From Corallium rubrum (lineage: Eukaryota; Cnidaria; Anthozoa; Scleralcyonacea; Coralliidae), in contig OZ036013.1 of NCBI GenBank assembly GCA_964035015.1, positions 4,778,501 to 4,842,500 on the forward strand: a DNA stretch of 64,000 bases, written 5' to 3'. The notes under the pieces were generated by a model that saw only the letters and a list, made by a program, of their open reading frames with translations, was not told the DNA's origin and ran no database searches. This document shows positions 1 through 64,000 of the stretch, piece by piece. The stretch's first letter is position 1. The number at the start of each line of letters is the position of its first letter. The position numbers were made by a program, and so were the translations under genes.

Positions 1-639
1 TCGGAAACAATATTTAATTTAAACACATTGCAGTTGTAATTGTATTGGCAACTCTAGAATGTAATCAATCAACAGTCAGTAGCACAGTACCTCTAGCTTG
101 GTTTGGCAGGTGATTGCCGACATCCTTAGCTGTCATGCATGTTATGGTCAACATAAAACAATGGCTGAGTGTTGACAGTTGCTGATGCTCGCGCATCAAA
201 CAAAGATTATAAATGAGGGAAAGCATTGAAAAGACGAGAGGGAGGTTAGCCAGAGAACAGAATAGAAGTTGGAAGTTGTTAATAAAGAGTTAACATTTTG
301 AAGCCTGACGACGAGTCTTTAGTATTTTATCTGGCGAACACCAGACGATTTTGTTCAGCAGAGGGAGGGGTCCAGGCCTCAAAGTGTTAAGCTAATCTTC
401 TCGTATCATTATTGTTTATTACACGAGTTAATCTTCCCTCAGCGACCAAGATTCCGCTAAGTCTAAGTCTAAGCCTAGTAAAAGTTGCTGTAACATATTG
501 ACTAGGCATCCCTGAAAATAGTGTGAAGACACTCGCACTTTGGCCGTGGGCCAAAGCACTTTGGCCGTGGGCCAAAGATCACGTCATGACCCGGTCATGG
601 AGAGGATTGTGGTATAGATGAAAACTTGGATTTAGGAAA
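1..639. other. No gene seen; dispersed-repeat sequence
   Basis: I see no supported coding sequence here. The stretch around 305-365 (a TTTAGTATTTTATCTGGCGA-type segment) is an inverted relative of segments near 28170-28215, 55905-55930 and 56050-56090, so it belongs to a dispersed repeat. The ORFs in this part are short and of unremarkable composition. Confidence 0.5.
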
Positions 640-1147
640 TGTAGGAAAGTTTTGTTATCTGGGAGATATGCTCAATGGGGGGTGGAGGTGCAAATTTTGC
701 ATCTGTGGCAAGGGTGCATTGTGCATGGAAGAAGTTTAAAGAGCTGTCAGGGATCCTGACAAGGAAGGACATGTCATTAAAACTTAAAGGGAAAGTGTAT
801 GTGACATGTGTGGGGAGTGCAATGGTGTATGGAAGTGAAACATGAGCCATGAACGTGGAGCAGAGTGCAAGATTGGAGAGAACAGAGATAATACGATAGC
901 TGTGTGGTGTATCTTTGTAGGATAGAGTGCCGAGTGTGGAGTTGAGAGAAGGAATGGAGATTGAGTTGGTGACTGATGTTGTGAGGCGGAACAAGTTGAG
1001 ATGCTGGGTAATATGTATAACGGAAAGATGACGTTGACTGGGTGAAAAAAAGCATGTCATATGACGTGGAAGGTGTGAGAGGAAGAGGAAGGCCAAGGAC
1101 GACATGGAGTCAGGTTGGGGAGAGGGACATGAGAGAGTGTGGTCTAA
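640..1147 (+). pseudogene. Non-LTR retrotransposon RT C-terminal remnant (decayed)
   Basis: Translating the plus strand piecewise gives the C-terminal tail of a LINE reverse transcriptase. Recognisable pieces are YLGDML near 658, LKGKVYVTCV near 785, MVYGSE near 823, then RLERTE, LCGVSL, DVVRRNKLR near 980 and RGRGRPRTTW near 1080. This is the usual ending of RTE-like and related elements. The frame is broken many times, for example a TGA where the family has Trp in the SETW motif at about 842. It is a dead 3' fragment that runs directly into the following GA array, which probably grew from its tail. Confidence 0.75.
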
Positions 1148-1168
1148 AAAGGGAGGGAGAGAGAGAGA

Positions 1169-1263
<95 letters not shown>
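1148..1263. repeat. (GA)n microsatellite
   Basis: A nearly pure GA dinucleotide run lies between the plus-strand RT remnant on the left and a minus-strand LINE tail on the right. Open frames through it (Arg-Glu repeats) are artefacts of the dinucleotide. Confidence 0.95.
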
Positions 1264-1696
1264 ATAATTTATTTAAACTCGGAATTTCATCATTTACAAA
1301 ATTGCTTTTCGTTAAAGTCGAGAATGATTAAAATATAGTAATTACAATTATTTTTGTTATTTTCTAAATTAACTAAAAAGATGTTTATATTACAATTAAT
1401 TTGGTACACATGTATACAAATATTACAAGTATAGGAAGCTAATTTGGAAAACTGAAGGTAAAGATTGTTTTCTTAAATACTTTTAAAGACGTGGTTAACC
1501 TTACTTCACTAGGCAGGTCATTCCACAGAATAGCACCACTGTAATGAAAACTATTTTTAAGGTTATTTGTACGTGGTCTAGGCAAGGCAATTTTGTTGTC
1601 TCGATCCCTCAGATTATAACTTTGAGAATAATCCAAGAGATCAAAGAAATCTGTAATGTAACTTGGCACCAAATTATTGAGCGTCTTGTATATCAT
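1264..1696 (-). pseudogene. 5'-truncated LINE 3' end (RT C-terminal tail)
   Basis: An 85-codon open frame on the minus strand (1439-1696) reads as the last part of a CR1/L2/Jockey-like reverse transcriptase, with YNLRDRDNKIALPRPRTN and GAILWNDLPSEVR. The same tail grammar (LRGCESKVVLPLPRLEYLKK, YWNNLPGELREIES) ends the larger RT ORF at 2482-4725. About 175 bases of 3' UTR follow and stop at a GA/TC array. The terminal stretch at 1262-1305 resembles 2331-2375, the 3' end of the larger element. It is a severely 5'-truncated relative of the same group. Confidence 0.8.
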
Positions 1697-1705
1697 TATA
1701 AGTTT

Positions 1706-4740
<3,035 letters not shown>

Positions 4741-5100
4741 TGCTTTACTTTACTTTACTTTACTTTACTTTACTTTACTTTACTTTACTTTACTTTACTT
4801 TACTTTACTTTACTTTACTTTACTTTACTTTACTTTACTTTACTTTACTTTACTTTACTTTACTTTACTTTACTTTACTTTACTTTACTTTACTTTACTT
4901 TACTTTACTTTACTTTACTTTCTTTTACTTTACTTTACTTTACTTTACTTTACTTTACTTTACTTTACTTTACTTTACTTTACTTTACTTTACTTTACTT
5001 TACTTTACTTTACTTTACTTTACTTTACTTTACTTTACTTTACTTTACTTTACTTTACTTTACTTTACTTTACTTTACTTTACTTTACTTTGCTTTACTT
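4741..5100. repeat. (ACTTT)n pentanucleotide array
   Basis: About 72 units of a pentamer, almost perfect, with single variants at 4921 and 5091. It abuts the 5' truncation end of the LINE and ends about 180 bases before the first visible exon of gene A. Confidence 0.97.
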
Positions 5101-5283
5101 TTATAGCTATATAATAGCATGAAGACTATACGTTAGATTCTCTTGAAATTTTCTGAGAATGTTCCTACTATGCCCCTTTGTTCGTTAACAAAACAAAAAA
5201 TTCACGACTTATAGGAACAAATTTCAAGACATATTTTCTTTCGGTATTTTTAACCAAGATTTTAATTCTTATTCTGCTTGCAG

Positions 5284-24564
<19,281 letters not shown>

Positions 24565-24917
24565 GAGGAGATTTTTTTCTATCGCGTGACATGCACTTCA
24601 AACTTAATTTCTGCTGATCACATTATACAATTTTTCTATTAAAAGTTTTGTTTTCTTAAAAATCGTCATGAAAATTTAGTAAAAGGCTTGTTTTAGAGTT
24701 TAGCTCGTTTTTCCCATCTAATGGCGGCGTCTAACTTTCCTCGCATTTTTGGCCCCAGTGCCCATTGCCCCCTTTAGTATTACATTATGGTCTATATGAT
24801 TGATAACCCCTAAACACAAAGCATTGTTGGAATGGAAAAGTAGCGAATACTGTAATATGTAACAGGACCTACTGAAAAAAACCCACTTCGGTGATATAAT
24901 ATAAGCGATCTATAGAT

Positions 24918-25229
24918 GTGGCTTATGTATCACTATTGTTCCAAAAGATTAATGGTGTAATTAATATTTCAACACGGTCTTTACCAACTGATATTAAAGT
25001 AGAAAAAGTAAAAACCGAAAAATCCAAATCTAAAATAACCTACAGCGGAGCTACTCTCTATAATTCGCTTCCAATATACCTAAAAGAAATTGAAAATTAT
25101 TCTTATACCACATTCAAATACAAACTAAAAGAATTTTTTCTGACAATGGTTGATGAGGTTGATCATCTAGAGGACCTTTCCTGCAATAAATGTAAACATG
25201 TTGTCCGATGTAATTGTAACTCGATGTAA
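24918..25229 (+). pseudogene. LINE RT C-terminal fragment
   Basis: The frame reads INISTRSLPTDIK, then KITYSGATLYNSLPIYLKEI and TFKYKLKEFFL, the usual final part of a CR1/L2-like RT, followed by a CNKCKH tail. A short 3' UTR ends at an AAT microsatellite. It is a 5'-truncated copy of a family different from the one at 2.5 kb. Confidence 0.65.
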
Positions 25230-25480
25230 TTGTATTTTTAAAAAAACTGTAAATAGATTAGTTATCATTAGTTGATGTAATTGTATTTTTAAAAACTGTA
25301 AATAGATTAGTTATCATTAGTTGTATATAATTTTGTGAGGGCCATCGTTGATAATACCCATGCTGGTAAAGATGTCACCCTTCTTTTTCAAATGATTAAT
25401 AATAATAATAATAATAATTCCACCCAACTATATTATCCCGTGTTGTCTTTTTTGACGTTATCAAACAAAATGAATAAACT

Positions 25481-26535
25481 TTAAAGTGCATACAAACCCA
25501 AATTTTTTATCATCTGAATACATTCTACATATAAAGCAAACAGTTGTTCAGTGAAATATTTTTTGATTGGAGCTATTCTTCAATGTTTTTTGGCGATTCG
25601 CATTTCTAGTATGGTAATGAGATGACGTCTATGTAGGCATTTGGCTTTCTTTCTCTTTTTGGCAAGATAAACTACCTGAGAAGTTTTGTGGAAAAATTCA
25701 TACAATATGGAACATGTTGTTCAAACACACCATTAATGGAAGAATTGGGTCATGTCACTCCTGCAAATAAATATTGTATAGATAATGATGACTACTTTGG
25801 CGTCATCTCATTACCATTTTGAAAACAAAACTCAGGCTCTAGTATATTACAGCAATAAAGGTTGCTCCAATCTAAAAAATATTCCGTTGTTCAACTATTT
25901 GCTAAAGGTAGAACGTATTTAGATATATGATAAAAAAATTGGGGTTATATACACTTTAATTTTTAAAAGAAAATTTATTTTTCTCTGATTTGCTACGATT
26001 TTTAAGAGCAAGAAACGAAGCTCGTTATTTCAAAGTCAAAGAAAATCCAACATGGTGGAGTCCACTGATACAACTGCTTTAATTAAAATAGAAAATCTAT
26101 TTGTTTCTTCTTGAAGTATCTATGAAGTGAAAAATACATTTTTGTTGTTTTATTGTACAGTGGAGCGTGACAGGAGCACTCACTGAAAATTTCAAGAGAA
26201 TCTGATGCGTAGTTTTCGCGCTATCAATTCTCAAAATTTGCCGTGGATAGTTTGTTTTGGGGAAATTTGGGCTTCTTGGTAACAATGCCTTATGACGTAC
26301 GCAGATGGATCATTAATAGTGAAATCTATTGTTCTTATGCATAGTTGTCCATCTGCGTACGTCATAAGCATTGTTTCCGAAAGCCCAATTTTTCTCCAAG
26401 AACGAACTAGCAATGGCAAACTTTGAGAGTTTATAGCGCGAAAACTACGCATCAGATTCTCTTGAAATTTTCAGTGAGTGCTCCTGCCATGCTCCTCTGT
26501 ACAATAAAACAACAAAAACGCCAACGTCAACACTT
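25481..26535. repeat. Foldback block, inverted relative to 5990-6975
   Basis: The 26130-26520 part is the complement of the palindromic element at 6040-6420 and is itself a palindrome around 26310. The 25481-25962 part corresponds to 6605-6975 and 40562-41024, with GTGCATACAAACCCAAATTT at its end. No coding signal. Confidence 0.75.
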
Positions 26536-27317
26536 TAAGTAGCAAAAGGTAGCTATTTATTATCTTTGGATAAAGTCCTGTATTTTTATTAGCATATAAT
26601 TTCTAACTTTTTTTGCCGTAGTTTACAATTATTGTAAACTTACCATTAATCACAGAGGTTTCAATCTAAATAAAGGGTAAAGTCTACTGGCCACTTCTAC
26701 AATCAATCTCACAAGTAGCTGGGACACTTCAGCTTTTCTAAATCATATACTTGTTCAACATCGTCTAGATCTATTTTGCGATATGTACACAATCCCTCCC
26801 TCCCACTCCCTTTACATGCAGTGTTGTCTATTAAATGAAACAAGTTAACAATTTCGATAAAACATGCTAAACAGGGTGTACAACATTGAACAGGGATCGG
26901 GGGAGTTATAAAACTGAAAAATGACGCAAATATGTCCCAAGACCGTTTTGAGAGTGATTGTAGGAGCCGGAAAAAATTACAAGCTATCTCATGCACTCAA
27001 TCGGCTTTCACTATACTGTCCCAAATTCGCTCTTTGCTAAACGCTGACCAAACGATTTTACTCGTCTCAGTGACATACTACTCAAGTCATATTGTCGGTC
27101 ATCAATAGCTCTTTGTTTCAAGCTAGTCACGCGAGCTATGCAGCCAATGGAAAAACGATTCTCAGTTAATACCTCTACTTGATACGGCTCCTAATCAAAT
27201 CGAAACCATATGTCACTGACGTTGCTGGGCATTGTCTATAGTCGAGCGGATTGAGTTCTCAAACAGAACTTCTAGGATATTATATTTAAGAAGTCTCCGA
27301 GCTACAGTATCGTCAAA

Positions 27318-46787
<19,470 letters not shown>

Positions 46788-47333
46788 TATTTGACATATG
46801 TAGCTAGTTTAATGACTTCCAAAACGCCCTATAGTATATTGCCAAAATGATTCTAGTGTCCGTATTGAAGTCAATCTTAAGCAACAGTTCTCACCGTTTG
46901 GCCGTTGACGTCGTCTTGAAGACGTGAAAATGCTCTAAGTGGCATTGTACAAAGAACGAGGAAGGTGTTGTGCTTACTCTAGGACTACAAATTATCCATT
47001 TTCTTTGTTTTGCAAAATTAAACGAATTCTTTTGTTTAAAGGACGTCGTCGTTGAGGTTGACGTCTCAGTATTACCAATTCTGATCTGAAATATTCCCCG
47101 ACACAATGCCACTACCGCGAAAAAAGCTCTACGCATGCGCTAGTTTTGTCTTGAAACGCTGAAAGGTTTTCCTTTTATATATATATATTTTAAATGTTTT
47201 AATGTTTTTTAATTTTTTTAATTAACTGATTGATCATGACTGGCCGATCGACCGACCAAAGAAGCATTTCACTACTATCAACTTATATTGTTCAACTGTA
47301 CAAATATGTTATATACTATATACTATATACTAT

Positions 47334-47375
<42 letters not shown>

Positions 47376-47679
47376 AGTGTATTATACTGTAATATATGTA
47401 ATAGGACCTACTGAAAAACACTTCGGTGATATGTGGCTGTATCAGCGATGTATATAGATGTGCCTTGTTAATCGGACAAAATGAAATAGATATTCATTTT
47501 TAAAAGAAAATGTATTTTTTTCTCAGGCTATTTCATTGAAATGAACAAAACTCTATATCTATTGGGAAATTTAAGAGGGTGAACTATGATGCCATGGCTC
47601 TCACCTCAGGGTGTATAATAAAAACATTTTGAAAGTGTTTCGCAGGAAAGAATTGAAAACAAGAGGGCGCTCAAGGGGG

Positions 47680-48604
47680 ACTTTACACGAGCCTGGGTTG
47701 AGAGCCAACCCAAGTTAACCTGTCTACGAATAAACTCCTGTTAGCGTTGATACACGATAGCCGAGTCAACCTCGTCTAGCCGAGCTTGGAGAGTGCGAAG
47801 CCGGTATGAGATTTTGGTCAATGTCTTCATTAACACGGCTTGACTTGACCCAGGCTCGTGTAAAGTGTCGGCAATATGATCATTTGTGTCCAATATCGTA
47901 TCTAAAACAATCGAAATTCCGTGTTGTTGTTCGCCATGTTGTTTAGTGAATGATTATCACTCATCACTGACCTGTGTATATAACTGGACTGCGTGCTCCT
48001 ACTACTTTTGAGTTGGGAAAAGCGTGACCATTTTCAGTTTCAAAATGGCGGCATTTATATAGGTCCTTCTGCTAATGGTAATGGTCACGGAGCGATACTT
48101 AAAGACCGGACAGCGTCCAGACTGTTGACACAGGTGTTTAAAATTGCATATTTTAGACAAGAAACTCGTCGTTACTCGTAAGTGTTTTATAGTCCGGTAC
48201 ACGAAGATTTCTATCGTCCGTCTATTTTCCAGACGTTAAAACAAGAAAGCCAGACGACAAACTACATGCAGACGGTCCAGACTGGGACAGTGGAAGACCG
48301 TCTCTTATCATGAAAATGTCCCGGGCCGCTCAGCAACAAACGTAAACTGATATTTTGTTTATATAAACTCGAAATCATATTCTACTGATATTCCTATTAG
48401 ATCAGACAAATAATCCAGTATGCCTTTTCACTCTTGGTTCCACAATTAACAATGACCAACCATGCATGTAAAGTGACAAAAATCGCCTGCATTTACATAA
48501 ATATCGAAAACAATATTAACGAAGTTGCGATAAATACAAGTCAGTGGTCGCTACCATTAGCAGAAGGACCTATAAATGCCGCCATTTTGAATCTGAAAAT
48601 GGTC
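47680..48604. repeat. Two foldback elements
   Basis: 47680-47867 has ends ACTTTACACGAGCCTGG and complement, and is related to segments near 13143 and 30770. 48026-48604 has long arms: GACCATTTTCAG...GGTCCTTCTGCTAATGGTA at the left and the complement at 48549-48604. Confidence 0.85.
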
Positions 48605-48710
48605 GTACATTTTTGGGCAGTTATATATAGGTCAGTGGATGGCACTTGCTGGACCTGCATGTAGGGATAACAGTTTAGATATAACTGATAGAGTTATCCA
48701 GTATAAATAT

Positions 48711-49104
48711 AAGTTAGTTTAGTTTAGTTTAGTTTAGTTTAGTTTAGTTTAGTTTAGTTTAGTCAGTTTAGTTTAGTTTAGTTTAGTTTAGTTTAGTTTA
48801 GTTTGGTTTAGTTTAGTTTAGTTTAGTTTAGTTTAGGTTAGTTTGGTTTAGTTTATAGTTTAGTTTAGTTTAGTTTAGTTTAGTTTAGTTTAGGTTAGTT
48901 TAGTTTAGTTTATAGTTTAGTTTAGTTTAGTTTAGTTTAGTTTAGTTTAGTTTAGTTTAGTTTAGTTTAGTTTAGTTTAGTTTAGTTTAGTTTATAGTTT
49001 AGTTTAGTTTAGTTTAGTTTAGTTTAGCTTAGTTTAGTTTAGTTTAGTTTAGTTTAGTTTAGTTTAGTTTAGTTTAGTTTAGTTTAGTTTAGTTTAGTTT
49101 AGGT
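48711..49104. repeat. (TTTAG)n pentanucleotide array
   Basis: About 78 units with scattered variants (TTTGG, TTTATAG). It is not a telomeric repeat of the TTAGGG kind. Confidence 0.96.
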
Positions 49105-50263
49105 ATTTCCTCATAAGTACTATATATTTAGTATTGTTGGTTTACACTTGACGTCGTGGTGGCCATGTTGGGGAGCTTTAACAAAAGCATCTCATTAGCA
49201 GCTATTGTATTTAGAGTATGTTTTGGAACATGTCTGCTGTATCTTTGTCTTCTAAATCTCAAGGAATTGATTGCTAACTATCAACACAGGAATTGTCAAA
49301 TCGTTTGTAACTTCGAAATATACAACATTAGTGTCATTAGCACGATTTCAGTTTCATTGGACGATTATTTGCGAGAGTATAAATAATAATAAGCCATTTG
49401 CACGATGACGTGGATGACGTTGGGTGACTACAACTACCAGAATGCTTTGCCATTATTCTAGGGTTTCGGCTAAAAGGGATGACTCAAATGGACCCGTCCA
49501 GTCATTTCGCGGCTTTTCCAAAATATGTCGACATGAAATATGTTTTCCCAAAAAGCTAGGCAGTAAACCAGATTTCTGATTAGGGTTAGAGTTCATGTTA
49601 TGGTCAGGGTATCGAAAAGATTGCTAAACTTGAGACTCACTGAACTTGATGATAAATTTGGCGACTCTTATTTCAAAGAACTTTTGAAGTTATAAAGATT
49701 GACACTTCGTTCTTTAGATATTAAGATTTGTTTTTACATCACTCAGGCGTCATACTACATTTGTATAATGACTTGTTGGAAAATCATGTCTATTCTTACA
49801 ATATTTCAAGTATATCACTTGAAACTTTTCATGCATGGTGTCCTGCGATAAGCACATGCACAGTTCATTCAAGTGATTTCGTTAAATAATCTCAAATTGA
49901 TATTCACGATTTCCTGATGTTATGTACATATAAAACAAATCTCAATATCTCAAGAACGAAGTGAGCCTGAAAGAGCTGCAAACGTCCATCTTTATAACTT
50001 CAAAGGCTACTTTTAAATAAGAGAATCTCTCCCGAACTTATTTTTCGCATAAAATGGTCAAACAACTGTTAGATATCGCAGAAGTTTGAGTATAAGCGGC
50101 TCGAGCTGGGATCTAATTTAATTTTCATCATTTGCCATATGGACGACATTTTTTGATATTCACCATCGAATCATGAACAAGAATTGTGTCATGTAAAAAA
50201 TGCATGGTCATCAAGGTCAACCAATGACAATGTGGGTGTATGTCGAGGCATGCTGAGTTCAGA

Positions 50264-50275
50264 GCATATAAATTA
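50264..50275 (+). promoter_or_regulatory. Possible TATA box of gene C
   Basis: GCATATAAATTAG lies about 390 bases before the gene C start codon and just upstream of the duplicated unit. It is the best core-promoter match in this interval, but short AT motifs are common here. Confidence 0.35.
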
Positions 50276-50304
50276 GCCATGATTACCCCATTCACCTTTC
50301 GAGG

Positions 50305-50592
50305 GCGTTAGAGATGGGTTGACAGCTACTTGTGCGTAATATTGACTCGTCTAATGAGTTAATGAAATAATAAATTGGTAACCTCAAACGTCATTTGAGA
50401 GAAGATAGCCTTCTTGAATTGTTGGCGGCTGTTTGTTTGAGAGAGTGCGTTAGAGATGGGTTGACAGCTACTTGTGCCTAATATTGACTCATGTAATGAG
50501 TTAATGAAATAATAAATCGGTAACTTCGAACGTAGTCCACTCATTTGAGAGAAGAGACTGCCTACTGAATTGTTGGCGGCTGTTTGTTTGAC
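50305..50592 (+). promoter_or_regulatory. Tandemly duplicated 142-base unit upstream of gene C
   Basis: Copy 1 is 50305-50446 and copy 2 50447-50592. Both begin GCGTTAGAGATGGGTTGACA and end TGTTGGCGGCTGTTTGTTTG, with about 90 percent identity by eye. They lie within 70-360 bases of the ATG, in the expected promoter or 5' UTR. Confidence 0.8.
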
Positions 50593-50660
50593 AGTGATGT
50601 AAAAACGCCTTAGCCATACCTTGTACAAGTAACTACCAGCTCTGAAACTTCTTGGATTAA

Positions 50661-63451
<12,791 letters not shown>

Positions 63452-64000
63452 GTTTGAAATTAAACGTTTTCTCAAACGAAAACTCTCGTCATAGCGAACA
63501 CCGGACACCTTCGAGAGCGGAGTTTGATTTCGGTGCTAGCGAGATTCCGTAGTGCAGAGAAATGCGATCAAAAACACGTGATTTTAACGAAGTAACATGG
63601 GTATGTGTGTCCATAGACCAGGTCCAGACCTTAACACAGCAATTACGCAATAGCGGGAGCTTCTCGGATCTGAGAAGGAATTCTGATTGGACAAATGCGC
63701 ACGTGATTCATAAGGATTTATTTGATTGGATTATTTGATGTCACGAGGATTGCTGGAGAACCAATCATACTTGGCATAAATCAGGACTTGTGATTTGCTC
63801 AATCAGAATTTACTTCTCAGATCTGAGAAGCTCGACGAGGGTTCACGACAAGCTATCGTGCGAGTTTTCACAGACTGAATCACAGAATGTCCATTGGATT
63901 TGTAGCTAAGACTGGACTAAAAAGGGTAAAGGATAAAGGATAAAGGATAAAGCACTGGGTGGCTAATCATCCTTACTTGCAGCCATTGGCTGAATTGCGA
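63452..64000. other. Gene C intron continuing past the window; no exon seen
   Basis: An inverted pair GGGAGCTTCTCGGATCTGAG (63655) / CTCAGATCTGAGAAGCTCG (63813) marks a foldback element. A GATAAAG triplication lies at about 63927-63951. The remaining receptor exons must be beyond the right edge. Confidence 0.6.

Larger units (their letters stand above)
24565..27317. other. Intergenic region between genes A and B; repeats only
   Basis: Contents: a LINE tail fragment (24918-25229), a 55-base tandem duplication (about 25227-25325), an AAT run (25397-25420), the inverted copy of the 6-kb foldback block (25481-26535), then 26536-27317 with no recognised feature except the possible promoter of the 27318 exon (ATATTATATTTAAG near 27277). 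Confidence 0.6.
46788..50660. other. Intergenic region between genes B and C
   Basis: It contains the sequence shared inversely with 32136-32330 (to about 46990), AT runs near 47335, two foldback elements (47680-47867; 48026-48604), the TTTAG array (48711-49104), and about 1.1 kb (49105-50300) in which I recognise nothing, then the duplicated upstream unit of gene C. Confidence 0.6.

Noticed and set aside
48711-49104. Telomere-like TTTAG array
   Set aside because: A pentamer with scattered variants between two genes; not TTAGGG, and one of several pentamer arrays in the window.
49156-49386. 76-codon hydrophobic ORF
   Set aside because: No splice or promoter context, no homology I recognise, and no match to the receptor exons; compatible with chance in AT-rich DNA.

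Overview
The window is animal nuclear DNA. It has spliced genes with GT-AG introns, phase-1 extracellular modules, several retrotransposon orders, dozens of foldback elements and very many long tetra- and pentanucleotide arrays. Nothing prokaryotic is present. The receptor type (UNC5-like, ZU5-UPA-death domain) restricts it to Metazoa. The repeat flavour suggests a non-bilaterian or other marine invertebrate: Ngaro/PAT-type tyrosine-recombinase retrotransposon, an Academ-like DNA transposon relic, and a 5S-rRNA-derived SINE. My best guess is an anthozoan cnidarian, but this is inference from repeat style and not a proven assignment.

The host genes are three head-to-tail paralogues on the plus strand, encoding single-pass receptors related to netrin receptor UNC5. 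Gene A (exons from 5284 to 24564) lacks its 5' part, which lies left of the window. Gene B (27318 or 30477 to 46787) is complete, about 913 codons. Gene C (50661 to beyond 63451) lacks only its last exons. Reconstructed order in B is signal peptide, a cysteine-containing Ig-like module, an I-set Ig domain, a full EGF, a truncated cbEGF-like module, a transmembrane helix, a variable cytoplasmic linker, ZU5, UPA and death domain. The ectodomain has EGF modules where classical UNC5 has thrombospondin type-1 repeats. Exon order and intron phases agree at every comparable position in the three genes, so they are tandem duplicates. They differ mainly in the juxtamembrane exons.

Mobile DNA fills the rest. 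At 0.6-4.7 kb are remnants of three non-LTR retrotransposons, one with a 747-codon ORF lacking its endonuclease. The last intron of gene A (14148-24162) holds a four-level nest: a foldback element is split by a long-TIR DNA transposon with a 9-bp target duplication; that transposon is split by a Ngaro/PAT-like element with intact recombinase and RT-RNase H ORFs but a frameshifted gag; and the Ngaro element carries a 1.8-kb, 66-bp-period minisatellite. Introns of all three genes contain long microsatellites, many starting within 100 bases of a 5' splice site. In genes A and C some arrays are reverse complements of each other on either side of exons, so the pre-mRNAs could form long hairpins that loop out defined exons.

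Exon boundaries were placed by hand from splice consensus, reading-frame phase and agreement among the three paralogues; they have not been checked against transcripts.
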